This document shows, piece after piece, positions 1 through 10,420 of a stretch of 64,000 nucleotides of DNA (position 1 is the stretch's first letter; every line of letters begins with the position of its first letter). The position numbers and the translations under genes were made by a program. The notes beneath the pieces are model-generated. The model ran no database searches, had not been told where the DNA came from, and worked only from the letters and a program-made list of their open reading frames with translations. The stretch lies in assembly GCF_030814215.1 (NCBI RefSeq), contig NZ_JAUSUT010000001.1:2976001-3040000 (forward strand), read 5' to 3'. Source of the stretch: Amycolatopsis thermophila. GTDB taxonomy: Bacteria; Actinomycetota; Actinomycetes; Mycobacteriales; Pseudonocardiaceae.

Positions 1-2095
<2,095 letters not shown>

Positions 2096-2183
2096 GGAGT
2101 CATTCTGCCGCGCGCGGTGCGAGCAGCTCCGCGGGGATCGACGAGAGCGCGACACCGGCCCGCTGTGCGCTTCGCTTCGACAA

Positions 2184-2214
2184 AGGCCCCGGAACCACGT
2201 CGGTTCCGGGGCCT
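2184..2214 (-). terminator. Rho-independent terminator after citrate synthase 2
   Basis: A 13-bp perfect stem, AGGCCCCGGAACC paired with GGTTCCGGGGCCT around a 5-nt loop, lies directly downstream of the stop at 2226. On the minus strand the stem is followed by TTTGTCG. Confidence 0.8.
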
Positions 2215-2225
2215 CGACGAACCAC

Positions 2226-3368
2226 CTACAGCGGCTTGACCGCCCGCCAGCCCTCGACCTCCTCCGGGGACCGCGGGCCCGGCCCGACGTAGCTCGCGGA
2301 GGGGCGGACCAGCCGGCCGGTCTGCTTCTGCTCCAGGATGTGCGCCGCCCAGCCCGCGGTGCGCGCCGAGGTGAACATGGCCGGCATCATGCTCGTCGGG
2401 ACCTGCGCGAAGTCCAGGATGACCGCCGCCCAGAACTCGACGTTCGTTTCGATCGCGCGGTCCGGGCGGCGCTCCCGCAGCTCCGCCAGCGCGGCCTGCT
2501 CCAGCGCCTCGGCCACCTCGTACCGCTCCGCGCCCAGCTCGCGGCACGTCCGGCGCAGCACGCGCGCCCGCGGGTCCTCGGCCCGGTACACGCGGTGCCC
2601 GAAGCCCATCAGGCGCTCCTTGCGGTCCAGGATCCCCTTGACGACCTTGCGCGCGTCGCCCTCCTTCTCGACCGCCTCGATCATCGGCAGCACCCGCGCC
2701 GGTGCGCCGCCGTGCAGCGGGCCGGACATCGCGCCGATCGCGCCGGACAAGGAAGCCGCGACGTCCGCACCGGTCGAGGCGATGACCCGCGCCGTGAACG
2801 TCGAGGCGTTCAGGCCGTGCTCCGCCGCGGACACCCAGTACGCGTCGACCGCCTTGACGTGCGCCGGGTCCGGTTCGCCGCGCCAGCGGACCATGAACCG
2901 CTCGGTGATCGTCTGCGCCTCGTCGACCCGGGACTGCGGCACTGCGGGCAACGCGGTCCCGCGTGCGGACTGAGCCACGTAGGACAGGGCCATCACCGAC
3001 GCGCGCGCCAGGTTGTCCCGGGCCTCCTCGTCGCTGATGTCCAGCAGCGGCCGGAAACCCCAGATCGGCGCGACCATCGCGAGCGCGGCCTGCGCGTCGA
3101 CCCGGACGTCGCCGGTGTGCACGGGGATCGGGAACGGCTCGGCGGGCGCCAGCCCGTTGCCGAACCTGCCGTCGACCAGCAGGCCCCACACGTCGCCGAA
3201 GCTGACCTTGCCGGCCAGGTCCTCGATGTCCACGCCCCGGTAGCGCAGCGCGCCGCCGTTGCGGTCCGGCTCGGCGATCTGGGTGCGGAAGGCGACGACG
3301 CCTTCGAGACCGGGTTTGAACCCGTCGTCCGGTTCTGTGTTGTTCGCAACGGGCGCTGAGGTAGTCAC
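2226..3368 (-). CDS. citA: Citrate synthase 2 (CitA type)
   Basis: Short-form citrate synthase that condenses oxaloacetate and acetyl-CoA (propionyl-CoA is possible). With the GTG start at 3368, preceded by AAAGG, the product has 380 residues; a TTG at 3392 is an alternative. Conserved catalytic histidines are seen in GPLHGG (H219) and GFGHRVY (H258). At the third catalytic position, where most citrate synthases have NVDF, this protein has NVEFW, so the catalytic aspartate is glutamate (E311). As far as I recall this is shared by actinobacterial CitA proteins. A full-length second citrate synthase (gltA) lies 14 kb away. The gene has its own terminator and a 360-bp upstream region shared with divergent pdxH. 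Confidence 0.92.
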   Translation of the reverse strand: MTTSAPVANNTEPDDGFKPGLEGVVAFRTQIAEPDRNGGALRYRGVDIEDLAGKVSFGDVWGLLVDGRFGNGLAPAEPFPIPVHTGDVRVDAQAALAMVAPIWGFRPLLDISDEEARDNLARASVMALSYVAQSARGTALPAVPQSRVDEAQTITERFMVRWRGEPDPAHVKAVDAYWVSAAEHGLNASTFTARVIASTGADVAASLSGAIGAMSGPLHGGAPARVLPMIEAVEKEGDARKVVKGILDRKERLMGFGHRVYRAEDPRARVLRRTCRELGAERYEVAEALEQAALAELRERRPDRAIETNVEFWAAVILDFAQVPTSMMPAMFTSARTAGWAAHILEQKQTGRLVRPSASYVGPGPRSPEEVEGWRAVKPL

Positions 3369-3729
3369 TGGGAGAAACCTTTCGCTGCGCAATTCCCCGA
3401 CAGGAGTCTGTTACGCGCGTGGCGCGCTCGGGGCGCCCCGTCGCACGGTGCCCACACCATGCCCCTCGGACCGGCCGGTAGCAATCGAAGAAAGCGGTGG
3501 TTTCGGTCACGATTACGAGAACGATTCAGTCGTGGGGGCCGTTCGGGCGGAAAATCTGTGTTTCCGGCGGGCTGCGACCCCTGCCCCGCGCCGGACGCGG
3601 TGATCACTCCGGACCCGCCGGCCCGGGCGCTGAGCCGTGGCAGGTGTCACCGTTCGCTGGCTTTCGGAGCGGCCGCACAGGCCTTAACGTGGGCTGTTAC
3701 GGGTGAGTAAGCGGGTCGGAGGTTGGCAC
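3369..3729. promoter_or_regulatory. Divergent citA/pdxH promoter region
   Basis: About 360 bp without a gene between citA (leftward) and pdxH (rightward). It must hold both promoters and both ribosome binding sites: AAAGG 8-11 nt before the citA GTG and GGAGG 8 nt before the pdxH ATG. No strong inverted repeat or convincing -35/-10 pair was found by eye. A GTG at 3703 in frame with pdxH is judged not to be the start. Confidence 0.5.
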
Positions 3730-4401
3730 ATGCCAGAGGTCGAGAACATCGACGACGTTGCGGTACGCCTTCCCGGCATGCGGGTGGCCTATGACGGTGA
3801 GGCGCTGGACGAGGCCGATCTGGCCGCCAGCTGGACCGAGCAGTTGCAGGACTGGCTGAACCACGCCATCGCGGCTGGGGTCGCCGAGCCCAACGCCATG
3901 GTCCTGGCCACCGCCGACGCCGAGGGCCGCCCGTCCTCCCGCACCGTGCTCTGCAAGGGCCTCGACGAGCGCGGCGTCGTGTTCTACACGAACTACACCT
4001 CGAAGAAGAGCCACGACCTGACCGTCACCCGGTACGCGTCGGCGACCTTCCCCTGGTACGCGCTGCAGCGGCAGGTGACCGTGCGCGGCGAGGTCGAGAA
4101 GGTCGACGTGCGCGAGACGGCCGAGTACTGGAAGCAGCGGCCCCGCGGCTCGCAGCTCGGCGCGTGGGCCTCGCCGCAGTCGAAGGTCGTCTCCGGGCGA
4201 CGCGACCTGGACGTCGCCCTGTCGTCGATCGAGCGCCGCTTCGGCGATGTCGAGGAGGTGCCGCTGCCGCCGCACTGGGGCGGGTGGCGCATCCGGCCCG
4301 AGATCGTCGAGTTCTGGCAGGGCCAGCAGAACCGGTTGCACGACCGGCTGCGGTACGTGCGCGGAAATGACGGCTGGCGCATCGAGCGCGTCGCTCCTTA
4401 G
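3730..4401 (+). CDS. pdxH: Pyridoxamine 5'-phosphate oxidase
   Basis: FMN enzyme that oxidises pyridoxamine or pyridoxine 5'-phosphate to pyridoxal 5'-phosphate in the salvage pathway. The 223-residue product shows the family hallmarks in order: SRTVLCKG (FMN/substrate contact), FYTNYTSKKS, the central W-YALQRQVTV strand, YWKQRPRGSQLGAWAS (substrate-binding Arg and Ser), PHWGGWRI and WQGQQNRLHDRLRY. ATG at 3730 is chosen because GGAGG sits 8 nt upstream; the GTG at 3703 would add nine residues with no such signal. It is transcribed away from citA. PLP made by this enzyme would serve the nearby SerC and the MocR regulator, but no genetic link is evident. Confidence 0.95.
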   Translation: MPEVENIDDVAVRLPGMRVAYDGEALDEADLAASWTEQLQDWLNHAIAAGVAEPNAMVLATADAEGRPSSRTVLCKGLDERGVVFYTNYTSKKSHDLTVTRYASATFPWYALQRQVTVRGEVEKVDVRETAEYWKQRPRGSQLGAWASPQSKVVSGRRDLDVALSSIERRFGDVEEVPLPPHWGGWRIRPEIVEFWQGQQNRLHDRLRYVRGNDGWRIERVAP

Positions 4402-4471
4402 CCGTTCTGCGGACGTTCCCGCTGCGCGGGTTTCTGCGCCCGGGCGAGCTAAATCACCGCGACCTGGTTAG

Positions 4472-4495
4472 TTAGCACGGCTAAACTGGCCGGTT
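4472..4495 (+). promoter_or_regulatory. Possible leaderless promoter with TTAGC/GCTAA repeat
   Basis: TTAGC (4472-4476) and GCTAA (4480-4484) flank ACG. TAAACT at 4483-4488 fits a -10 box and ends 7 nt before the GTG of the MFS gene, which has no Shine-Dalgarno sequence, so transcription may start at the start codon. The arms recall actinobacterial iron boxes but are only 5 bp. Confidence 0.3.
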
Positions 4496-5782
4496 GTGAG
4501 TGTCGAGGCCGGGTCGCAACGGGGTAAGAAGCGCAAACTCCTGAGGTCCGTCGTCGTCGACGTGCGGCCGCTGCGGACGCCCGCATTCCGCCGCCTGTTC
4601 ACCGGCACCGCGATCACCGCGATCGGCAGCCAGCTCACCACCGTCGCCGTGCCGAAGCAGGTCTTCGACCTCACCGGGTCGTCCGCGTACGTCGGACTGA
4701 CGGGCATCGTCGCGCTGGTGCCGCTGCTCGTGTTCGGCCTGTGGGGCGGAGCGATCGCCGACACCGTCGACCGGCGCAAGCTGCTGATCGTCGGCAACGC
4801 GGGCATCGCCGTCGTCTCGGCCCTGTTGTGGGCGCAGGCGTTCTTCGACGTCGGCTCGGTGTGGCTGGTGTTCGTGCTGCTCGCGTTCAACCAGGCCTGC
4901 TTCGCGGTGAACATGCCGACCCGCAGCGCCATCGTGGCCCGGCTGATCGAGCCGGAACTGCTGCCGGCGGCCGCCGCGCTGTCGGGCACCGTGAACACGT
5001 TCGGCATGGTGTTCGGCCCGATGGCGGCGGGCGCCCTGATGCCGGTGCTCGGGCTGCCGACGCTGTACCTGATCGACACGATCGCCCTGGTCATCGCTCT
5101 GTACGCGGTCTGGCGGCTGCCTTCGCTGCCGCCGCTGTCGGGCACCGTCCGGGCCGCCGGGCTGCGCGACGTCCTCGACGGCTTCCGCTACATGGGCACC
5201 CAGAAGGTGCTGCTCGCGTCGTTCGTGGTGGACATCATCGCGATGGTCGCCGGCATGCCGCGGGCCCTGTTCCCGGAGATGGCGGAGCGGACCTTCGGCG
5301 ACCCGCCCGGCGGTGGCCTCGCCCTGGGCTGGCTGTACGCCGCGATCCCGATCGGCTCGGTGGTCATCGGCCTGTTCTCCGGCTGGCTCGGCCGGGTGCG
5401 CAGGCAGGGTGTCGCGGTGACGATCGCGATCTGCGCGTGGGGTGCGGCGGTGATCGGCTTCGGGCTGTCCAACTCGTTGTGGCTGGCGGTCGTGTTCCTG
5501 TGCCTGGCCGGCGCGGCGGACATGGTCAGCGCGATCTACCGGCAGGCGATCCTGGTGATGGCCGCGACCGACGAGATGCGCGGCCGGATGCAGGGCGCGT
5601 TCACGGTGGTCGTCGCGGGCGGGCCGCGGCTGGCCGACCTGACGCACGGCTGGACCGCGGCCGCGGTCGGCACGGCCGCCGCCGCGAGCGGTGGCGGCGT
5701 GCTGGTGATCGTGTTCATCGCGATCGCCGTCGCACTGCTGCCCGCGTTCTGGCGCTACCGGGCCGCGGCCGTCGCCGAGTAG
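4496..5782 (+). CDS. MFS exporter, EntS-like (DHA3) type
   Basis: Integral membrane transporter of 428 residues with about 12 hydrophobic segments. The N-terminal PLRTPAFRRLFTGTAITAIGSQ and the loop GAIADTVDRRKLL between helices 2 and 3 are typical of the drug/siderophore exporter branch that includes EntS. It likely works by proton antiport; the substrate cannot be read from sequence. The GTG start at 4496 lacks an upstream ribosome binding site and may be leaderless. It stands alone, convergent with the gene at 5788 (5-nt gap). Siderophore export is only a guess based on family membership. Confidence 0.85.
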   Translation: MSVEAGSQRGKKRKLLRSVVVDVRPLRTPAFRRLFTGTAITAIGSQLTTVAVPKQVFDLTGSSAYVGLTGIVALVPLLVFGLWGGAIADTVDRRKLLIVGNAGIAVVSALLWAQAFFDVGSVWLVFVLLAFNQACFAVNMPTRSAIVARLIEPELLPAAAALSGTVNTFGMVFGPMAAGALMPVLGLPTLYLIDTIALVIALYAVWRLPSLPPLSGTVRAAGLRDVLDGFRYMGTQKVLLASFVVDIIAMVAGMPRALFPEMAERTFGDPPGGGLALGWLYAAIPIGSVVIGLFSGWLGRVRRQGVAVTIAICAWGAAVIGFGLSNSLWLAVVFLCLAGAADMVSAIYRQAILVMAATDEMRGRMQGAFTVVVAGGPRLADLTHGWTAAAVGTAAAASGGGVLVIVFIAIAVALLPAFWRYRAAAVAE

Positions 5783-5787
5783 CGCGG

Positions 5788-6270
5788 TCACGCGGACTGG
5801 AACGCCTCGGTGCCGGCTTGGGCGCGGTGCGGTTCGAGCAGTGCGCGCTGACCTGCGGCGCGCTCGATCAGGGCGTCGAAGTTCACGTCGGGCAGCCGCT
5901 CGGCGAGGCCGGCCTGGTCGCGCAACGTCGTCCACAGCTGCTTCTTGCCGTCGATCCCCATGGTCAGCACTTCCAGTTCGAGGAAGCGGCTCAGCGGTGA
6001 GTACGACAGCAGCCGCCCGTTCGGTTTGATCCGGGCGATCCGCTCGGCGCCGAACGCCGCCGCCGTCTTGAGCGGGTTCTGGCGAACGCCGAGGCGGTCC
6101 ATGATGGACCGGAAGGTGCCGACGTCCTCGGCGATCTCCGTCGCCACGTGGTCCAGTGCCTCGCCGGCCGCGGTTCCGCGGTTGTTGCCCGCGGCGCGCC
6201 GGGCCAGCTCCCGCCACCCGACGCCGAGTGCGAGCTGGTCGTTGAGGTAGATCGCCAGGTACCCGTCCAC
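5788..6270 (-). CDS. Conserved actinobacterial helical protein
   Basis: About 160 residues, predicted almost entirely alpha-helical, with the sequence start VDGYLAIYLNDQLALG and internal RRAAGNNRGT, SYSPLSRFLELE and GIDGKKQLW. I recognise this pattern from uncharacterised actinobacterial proteins, but no function is known to me; a ferritin-like four-helix fold is possible. The GTG at 6270 is preferred because homologues begin near this motif and GGAGG is just upstream, although spaced only 1 nt. The reading frame stays open to 6516, but that extension is Arg/Pro-rich and unlikely to be translated. No membrane segment or signal peptide. Confidence 0.65.
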   Translation of the reverse strand: MDGYLAIYLNDQLALGVGWRELARRAAGNNRGTAAGEALDHVATEIAEDVGTFRSIMDRLGVRQNPLKTAAAFGAERIARIKPNGRLLSYSPLSRFLELEVLTMGIDGKKQLWTTLRDQAGLAERLPDVNFDALIERAAGQRALLEPHRAQAGTEAFQSA

Positions 6271-6525
6271 GCCTCCGGTTACCCCGAGCGCGCCGCACCA
6301 CACGGGGACCGGTGCCGGAGGGCGTCGGGATCGCCCTCCGGCGCCGGCCGCGGCGCGGCGCGGGTGCGCTCGGCCATTCGGCGGTGGCTGCTCCGCGTCC
6401 CGCCCGCGAGCAGCCGGTGTGGAGCCGCGGTCGGCACCGGTGTTACCCGCTCGCGTTGATCCAAACGGCGGGCATTCCCCCGAAAGCGTGGCCGGGCAAA
6501 TCGGATTGCGGCACACTTCCCGGAC

Positions 6526-7884
6526 ATGGCTGAGGCGAGCACTTCTTCCACGGAGCCGGCGCTCAAGCGGGTCATGGGCCCGAAGCTGCTGCTGTTCTTC
6601 GTGGTCGGGGACATCATCGGCACCGGTGTGTACGCGTTGACCGGGCAGGTCGCGGGCCGCGTCGGCGGCGCGTTGTGGCTGCCGTTCCTGCTGGCGTTCG
6701 TGGTCGCGTTCATGACCGCGTTCAGCTACCTGGAACTGGTCGGCAAGTACCCGAAGGCGGCGGGCGCGGCCCTCTACACCAACCGGGCGTTCCGCCTGCC
6801 GTTCCTGACGTTCCTGGTCGCCTTCGCCGTCATGTGCTCGGGCATCACGTCGGCCTCCTCGGCCGCGATCGCGTTCGCCGACACCTACCTGAAGGAGTTC
6901 GTGGATCTACCCGGATGGCTGATCGCGCCGCTGTTCATCGTCGGCCTGGCGGCGGTCAACTTCCGCGGCGTGAGCGAGTCGGTCAAGGCGAACGTGGTGC
7001 TCACCTGCATCGAGCTGTCCGGTCTGCTGATCATCATCGGCGTCGGCGTGTGGGCGGTGCTCAACGGGGCCGGGGACGCCGGACGCCTGGTCGAGATCGA
7101 CACGGCCGACCAGACCGCCCTCGTGGCGATCACGTCCGCGACCTCGCTGGCGTTCTTCGCGATGGTCGGGTTCGAGGACTCGGTCAACATGGCCGAGGAG
7201 TGCCACGACCCGGTGCGGATCTTCCCGAAGGCGATGCTGTGGGGCATGGTCGTGGCCGCCACGATCTACGTGCTGGTGTCGCTGACCTCGTCCCTGCTGG
7301 TGCCGGCGGGCGAGCTGTCCGCGGCGAAGAGCGACGCGCTGCTCAAGGTGCTCGACGTGGGCGCGCCCGGTTTCCCGCGCGAGGTGTTCTCCGCGATCGG
7401 CCTGTTCGCGGTCATCAACTCGGCGCTGATCAACATGCTGATGGCCAGCCGCCTGCTCTACGGCATGGCCAACGAGCGCATCATCCCCAAGGTGCTGGGC
7501 ACCGTGCACCCGGCGCGACGCACGCCGTGGGTGTCGATCGCGTTCACCAGCGTCGTCGCGATCATCCTCGTCTCCACTGTGGACATCAGCGTGCTGGGCG
7601 GGACCACCGCGCTGTTGCTGCTGGTGGTGTTCGCGATCGTCAACACCGCGGTGCTGGTGCTGCGCCGGGAGAAGGTGGACCACCCGCACTTCCGGGCGCC
7701 CACCGTCATCCCCGTGCTGGCGGCGGTGTTCTGCCTGTACCTGGTGAGCCCGCTGTCCGGACGTCCCGCGCGGGACTACGGGATCGCCGCGATCCTGCTC
7801 GCGGTCGGCGTCGTGCTCTGGCTGGTCAACCGGCGGGTGATGCGCGCGTCGGAGAGGAAGGACCGCGCGCCGTCCGCGCCGTGA
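6526..7884 (+). CDS. APC-family amino acid permease
   Basis: A 452-residue membrane protein with about 12 transmembrane helices and the APC signature VVGDIIGTGVYAL (residues 26-38) in the first helix, where the unwound substrate site lies. FFAMVGFEDSVNMAEEC in helix 6 is also typical of APC transporters. It likely takes up or exchanges an amino acid or related cation. The start ATG at 6526 is preceded by a short leader. Convergent with marR at 7889 with only 4 nt between stops. Substrate unknown. Confidence 0.88.
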   Translation: MAEASTSSTEPALKRVMGPKLLLFFVVGDIIGTGVYALTGQVAGRVGGALWLPFLLAFVVAFMTAFSYLELVGKYPKAAGAALYTNRAFRLPFLTFLVAFAVMCSGITSASSAAIAFADTYLKEFVDLPGWLIAPLFIVGLAAVNFRGVSESVKANVVLTCIELSGLLIIIGVGVWAVLNGAGDAGRLVEIDTADQTALVAITSATSLAFFAMVGFEDSVNMAEECHDPVRIFPKAMLWGMVVAATIYVLVSLTSSLLVPAGELSAAKSDALLKVLDVGAPGFPREVFSAIGLFAVINSALINMLMASRLLYGMANERIIPKVLGTVHPARRTPWVSIAFTSVVAIILVSTVDISVLGGTTALLLLVVFAIVNTAVLVLRREKVDHPHFRAPTVIPVLAAVFCLYLVSPLSGRPARDYGIAAILLAVGVVLWLVNRRVMRASERKDRAPSAP

Positions 7885-7888
7885 CCCG

Positions 7889-8350
7889 TCACCCCTTCGT
7901 GCGCCGGATCTCCTCGGAGGCCGCACGGTAGGCCGGTGCGGCGCGGGCGAAGTAGTCGAACAGCACCTCCTGCTGCTCGGGGGTGTACCGCGCGATCACC
8001 TCGGCGATGTGGTGCCGGGCCGGGCCGACGATCGCCTCGATCCCGGCCAGCGCGTCCGGGACGGGCTCGACGATCACCTTGCGGCGGTCGGCCGGGTGCG
8101 CGGTGCGACGCACGTACCCGGCGCGTTCGAGGCGGTCGATCAGCCGGGTCGTCGCGCCGGTGGTCAGGCCGGTGCGCGTGGAGAGCTCGCCGGAGGTCAG
8201 TGACCCCTCGAGGTCGAGCAGGCTGATCGCGTACCACTCGGTCGCGTGCAGGCCGGCCGCTTCGGCGCCGGCCAGGCCGTGCAGTCCGACGGCGTCCAGG
8301 TAACGGCGGAACACCACGTGGCGTTCGTCAGAGCTTGCCAAGGGAACCAT
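7889..8350 (-). CDS. MarR-family transcriptional regulator
   Basis: Winged-helix dimeric repressor of 153 residues. The DNA-binding region SGELSTRTGLTTGATTRLIDRLERAGYVRR is followed by the wing HPADRRKVIV, as in other MarR proteins. ATG at 8350 is chosen over a GTG at 8374 because the latter would start inside the operator. It is divergent from the SnoaL-like/SDR pair, and a perfect 7-bp inverted repeat lies between them over the promoter elements, so it probably represses both itself and the pair. The inducing ligand is unknown. Confidence 0.88.
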   Translation of the reverse strand: MVPLASSDERHVVFRRYLDAVGLHGLAGAEAAGLHATEWYAISLLDLEGSLTSGELSTRTGLTTGATTRLIDRLERAGYVRRTAHPADRRKVIVEPVPDALAGIEAIVGPARHHIAEVIARYTPEQQEVLFDYFARAAPAYRAASEEIRRTKG

Positions 8351-8381
8351 CCTCTGCCTATTATCTGCATGCACGCAGATA
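8335..8381 (+). promoter_or_regulatory. Promoter with MarR operator
   Basis: TTGCCA (8335-8340) and TATTAT (8359-8364) are separated by 18 nt and form a good sigma-70-type promoter reading right. TATCTGC (8362-8368) and GCAGATA (8375-8381) form a perfect inverted repeat with 6-nt spacer covering the -10 box and the start point. On the other strand GATAAT (8360-8365) could be the -10 box of marR. Confidence 0.7.
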
Positions 8382-8424
8382 CTGCATCACTGAAGATAAG
8401 TGTAGCGGACCTGGAGGGACGATC

Positions 8425-8871
8425 ATGATCGACACCGACCGGACGGCAGCCGTCACCGCGGTTCTCGACTCGCTCGCCGAAGCGTGGTCGCGGGGTGACG
8501 CCGACGCGTACGCCGCGCATTTCACCGAGGACGCCACCTACATCACCTTCGTCGGCACCCGCTACCAGGGGCGGCAGGACATCGCCGGCAGCCACCGCGC
8601 CCTGTTCGCCAAGTTCCTCAAGGGCACCCGCCTCGCGCACGAGGTGATCGACGTCCGCTTCCTCGGCCCGGACGCGGCGGTCCTGACCAGCCGAGGCGAC
8701 ACCGTCAAGGGCGAGCGGCCGAAGAAGCTCACCAAGGTCCAGACCTACACCCTCGTGCGCGAGGACGGCCGCTGGCTCGTCGCCGCGTTCCACAACACCC
8801 AGCGCAAGGCTCTGATGGAAGGCATCTCGTTCCGCTTCGCCCCGGAGACGCGCCCGAAGGTGGAGCAGTGA
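8425..8871 (+). CDS. SgcJ/EcaC-family SnoaL-like protein
   Basis: A 148-residue NTF2-like fold protein. The pattern IVAVLDSLAEAW-type start, FTEDATYITFVGT, RYQGRQDIAGSHRALF and REDGRWLVAAFHNTQ matches the SgcJ/EcaC family, often found with antibiotic or small-molecule detoxification genes. ATG at 8425 has GGAGG 7 nt upstream. The stop overlaps the SDR start by 4 nt (GTGA), so the two are translationally coupled and under the MarR-covered promoter. Catalytic role not established; it may bind a small hydrophobic compound handled by the SDR enzyme. Confidence 0.8.
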   Translation: MIDTDRTAAVTAVLDSLAEAWSRGDADAYAAHFTEDATYITFVGTRYQGRQDIAGSHRALFAKFLKGTRLAHEVIDVRFLGPDAAVLTSRGDTVKGERPKKLTKVQTYTLVREDGRWLVAAFHNTQRKALMEGISFRFAPETRPKVEQ

Positions 8872-9587
8872 GAGCACTGGTCACCGGAGCCGGCGCCGGG
8901 ATCGGCCGCACGTTCGCGACCGCCCTGGCCCGGGCGGGTTACGCGGTGACAGCCGTGGCCCGCCGCGAAGACCGGCTCGCCGAACTGGTGGCCGAGCTGG
9001 GCCCGGGACACGACTTCCTGGCCGCGGACCTGGCCACGCCGGACGGTGTGCGCACCGCGGCCGATCGGCTCGCCCGCGGGCGCTACACGCTGCTGGTGAA
9101 CAACGCCGGCGCGGCGGTGCACGGGGACTTCGCGGCGACGCCGCTGGAGGACTCCCTCGCTCAGCTGGACCTCAACTGCCGGGCAGTGGTGGCCCTGGCG
9201 CACGCCTTCCTCGGTGCCGCCGAGCCGGGCGCCGCACTGGTGAACGTCTCCTCGACGCTGGGCCACACCCCGAAGCCCGGGCTGAGCGTCTACAGCGCGA
9301 CCAAGGCGTTCGTCACGTCGTTCTCGGAAACGCTGTGGTACGAACAGAAAACGCGCGGGATCCACGTGATGGCGTTGTGCCCCGGGGTCACGGCGACCGG
9401 TTCCCAGCAGGGGGACGACGTTCCGGACTGGCTGGTGCAGACTCCGGGCGAGGTGGTCCGGCAGGCCATGGTCGCGGTGGCCGGCCGCAAGGGCCCGGTC
9501 GTGGTGTCCGGCCGCGGCAACGCCGTGCTGACGGGCGTGGCCCGCCTGCTGCCCCGGAGCGCGGTGCTGTCACTGCTCGGCGGCTGA
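8868..9587 (+). CDS. Short-chain dehydrogenase/reductase
   Basis: Classical SDR of 239 residues with the NAD(P)-binding glycine motif GAGAGIG (7-13), NNAGAA near residue 80, catalytic serine in NVSS and the YSATK tetrad motif. Basic residues after the second strand (ARREDR) suggest NADP(H). The GTG start overlaps the upstream stop. Together with the SnoaL-like protein it forms a two-gene operon next to marR, which suggests inducible processing of a small molecule. Substrate unknown. Confidence 0.88.
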   Translation: MRALVTGAGAGIGRTFATALARAGYAVTAVARREDRLAELVAELGPGHDFLAADLATPDGVRTAADRLARGRYTLLVNNAGAAVHGDFAATPLEDSLAQLDLNCRAVVALAHAFLGAAEPGAALVNVSSTLGHTPKPGLSVYSATKAFVTSFSETLWYEQKTRGIHVMALCPGVTATGSQQGDDVPDWLVQTPGEVVRQAMVAVAGRKGPVVVSGRGNAVLTGVARLLPRSAVLSLLGG

Positions 9588-9598
9588 ACGGACCCGCC

Positions 9599-10420
9599 TC
9601 ACAAGGCGTGCTTCAGGAACCAAGGATCGTGCCCCGACAGGACCGTGACCTCGTCGCCGTGATCGCGCACCAGTTCCCGCAGTCGCTGGTGGTTACCGTG
9701 CCGGGCGCCCTTCACGGTCTCCACCCTGGACTCGAACCACGCCAGGCCCGGCGTGGCGTGCGGGCGGAACGGGTCGATCTGGCCGTGGTGGAAGAACGCG
9801 TCACCGGCGTGCAGCAACCACCCGTTCCCGGTGTCCACGGCGACCCCGGTGTGTCCGCGCGTGTGGCCGCCCAGCGGCACCAGCAGGATCTCCGGCGGCA
9901 GGCCCTTCAGCTGCCGCACCGCGCCGAAGCCGTACCAGGTCTCGCCGGTGTCCAGGTAGCTGCTCCACTGTGGACCGTGGGCGAAGTGCGCCTTCCGGTA
10001 CCGCCACCGCTCACGCGCGTCGCCGGGCGACTCCAGCGCCCGCAGCTCCTCGGCGTGGACGTGCACCGTCGCGTGCGGGAAGTCGACCAGCCCGCCGGCG
10101 TGGTCGAGGTCGAGGTGGGTCAGGACGATGTGCCGGACGTCCTCGACCCGGTAGCCGAGCCGCCGCACCTGCTCCGCGGCGGTCTCGGCGACCGACGTCC
10201 GCACGCCGACCATCCGCACGAACCGGGCGCCGAGCCACTCCGCCGCCCGGTCGACCGCCGGGGAGCCCATCCCGGTCTCGATCAGGACCAGCTCGTGCCC
10301 GGTGTCGACGAGCAGGCAGTGGCAGACGAGTTCGGCGCGGTGCAGGTACCCGCCGCGGCCGTCGATCAGGCGCCCGCCCAGGGGGCGCATGGTGCCGCAG
10401 TTGAGGTGGTGGACCTTCAT
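9599..10420 (-). CDS. MBL-fold metallo-hydrolase
   Basis: Metallo-beta-lactamase fold hydrolase of 273 residues. The metal ligand motif LTHLDLDHAGG (about residue 105) is intact, with a further GGHTRGHTG and HAGDAFFHHG providing later histidines and the bridging aspartate. No signal peptide. Its ATG overlaps the stop of the upstream TetR gene (ATGA), so the two are one operon. Lactonase or thioesterase-like activity would fit the fold, but no substrate can be named. Confidence 0.88.
   Translation of the reverse strand: MKVHHLNCGTMRPLGGRLIDGRGGYLHRAELVCHCLLVDTGHELVLIETGMGSPAVDRAAEWLGARFVRMVGVRTSVAETAAEQVRRLGYRVEDVRHIVLTHLDLDHAGGLVDFPHATVHVHAEELRALESPGDARERWRYRKAHFAHGPQWSSYLDTGETWYGFGAVRQLKGLPPEILLVPLGGHTRGHTGVAVDTGNGWLLHAGDAFFHHGQIDPFRPHATPGLAWFESRVETVKGARHGNHQRLRELVRDHGDEVTVLSGHDPWFLKHAL

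Noticed and set aside
4472-4484. Iron (IdeR) box before the EntS-like exporter
   Set aside because: Only 5-bp arms match; the outer parts of the 19-bp consensus are missing, so it is listed only as a weak promoter feature.
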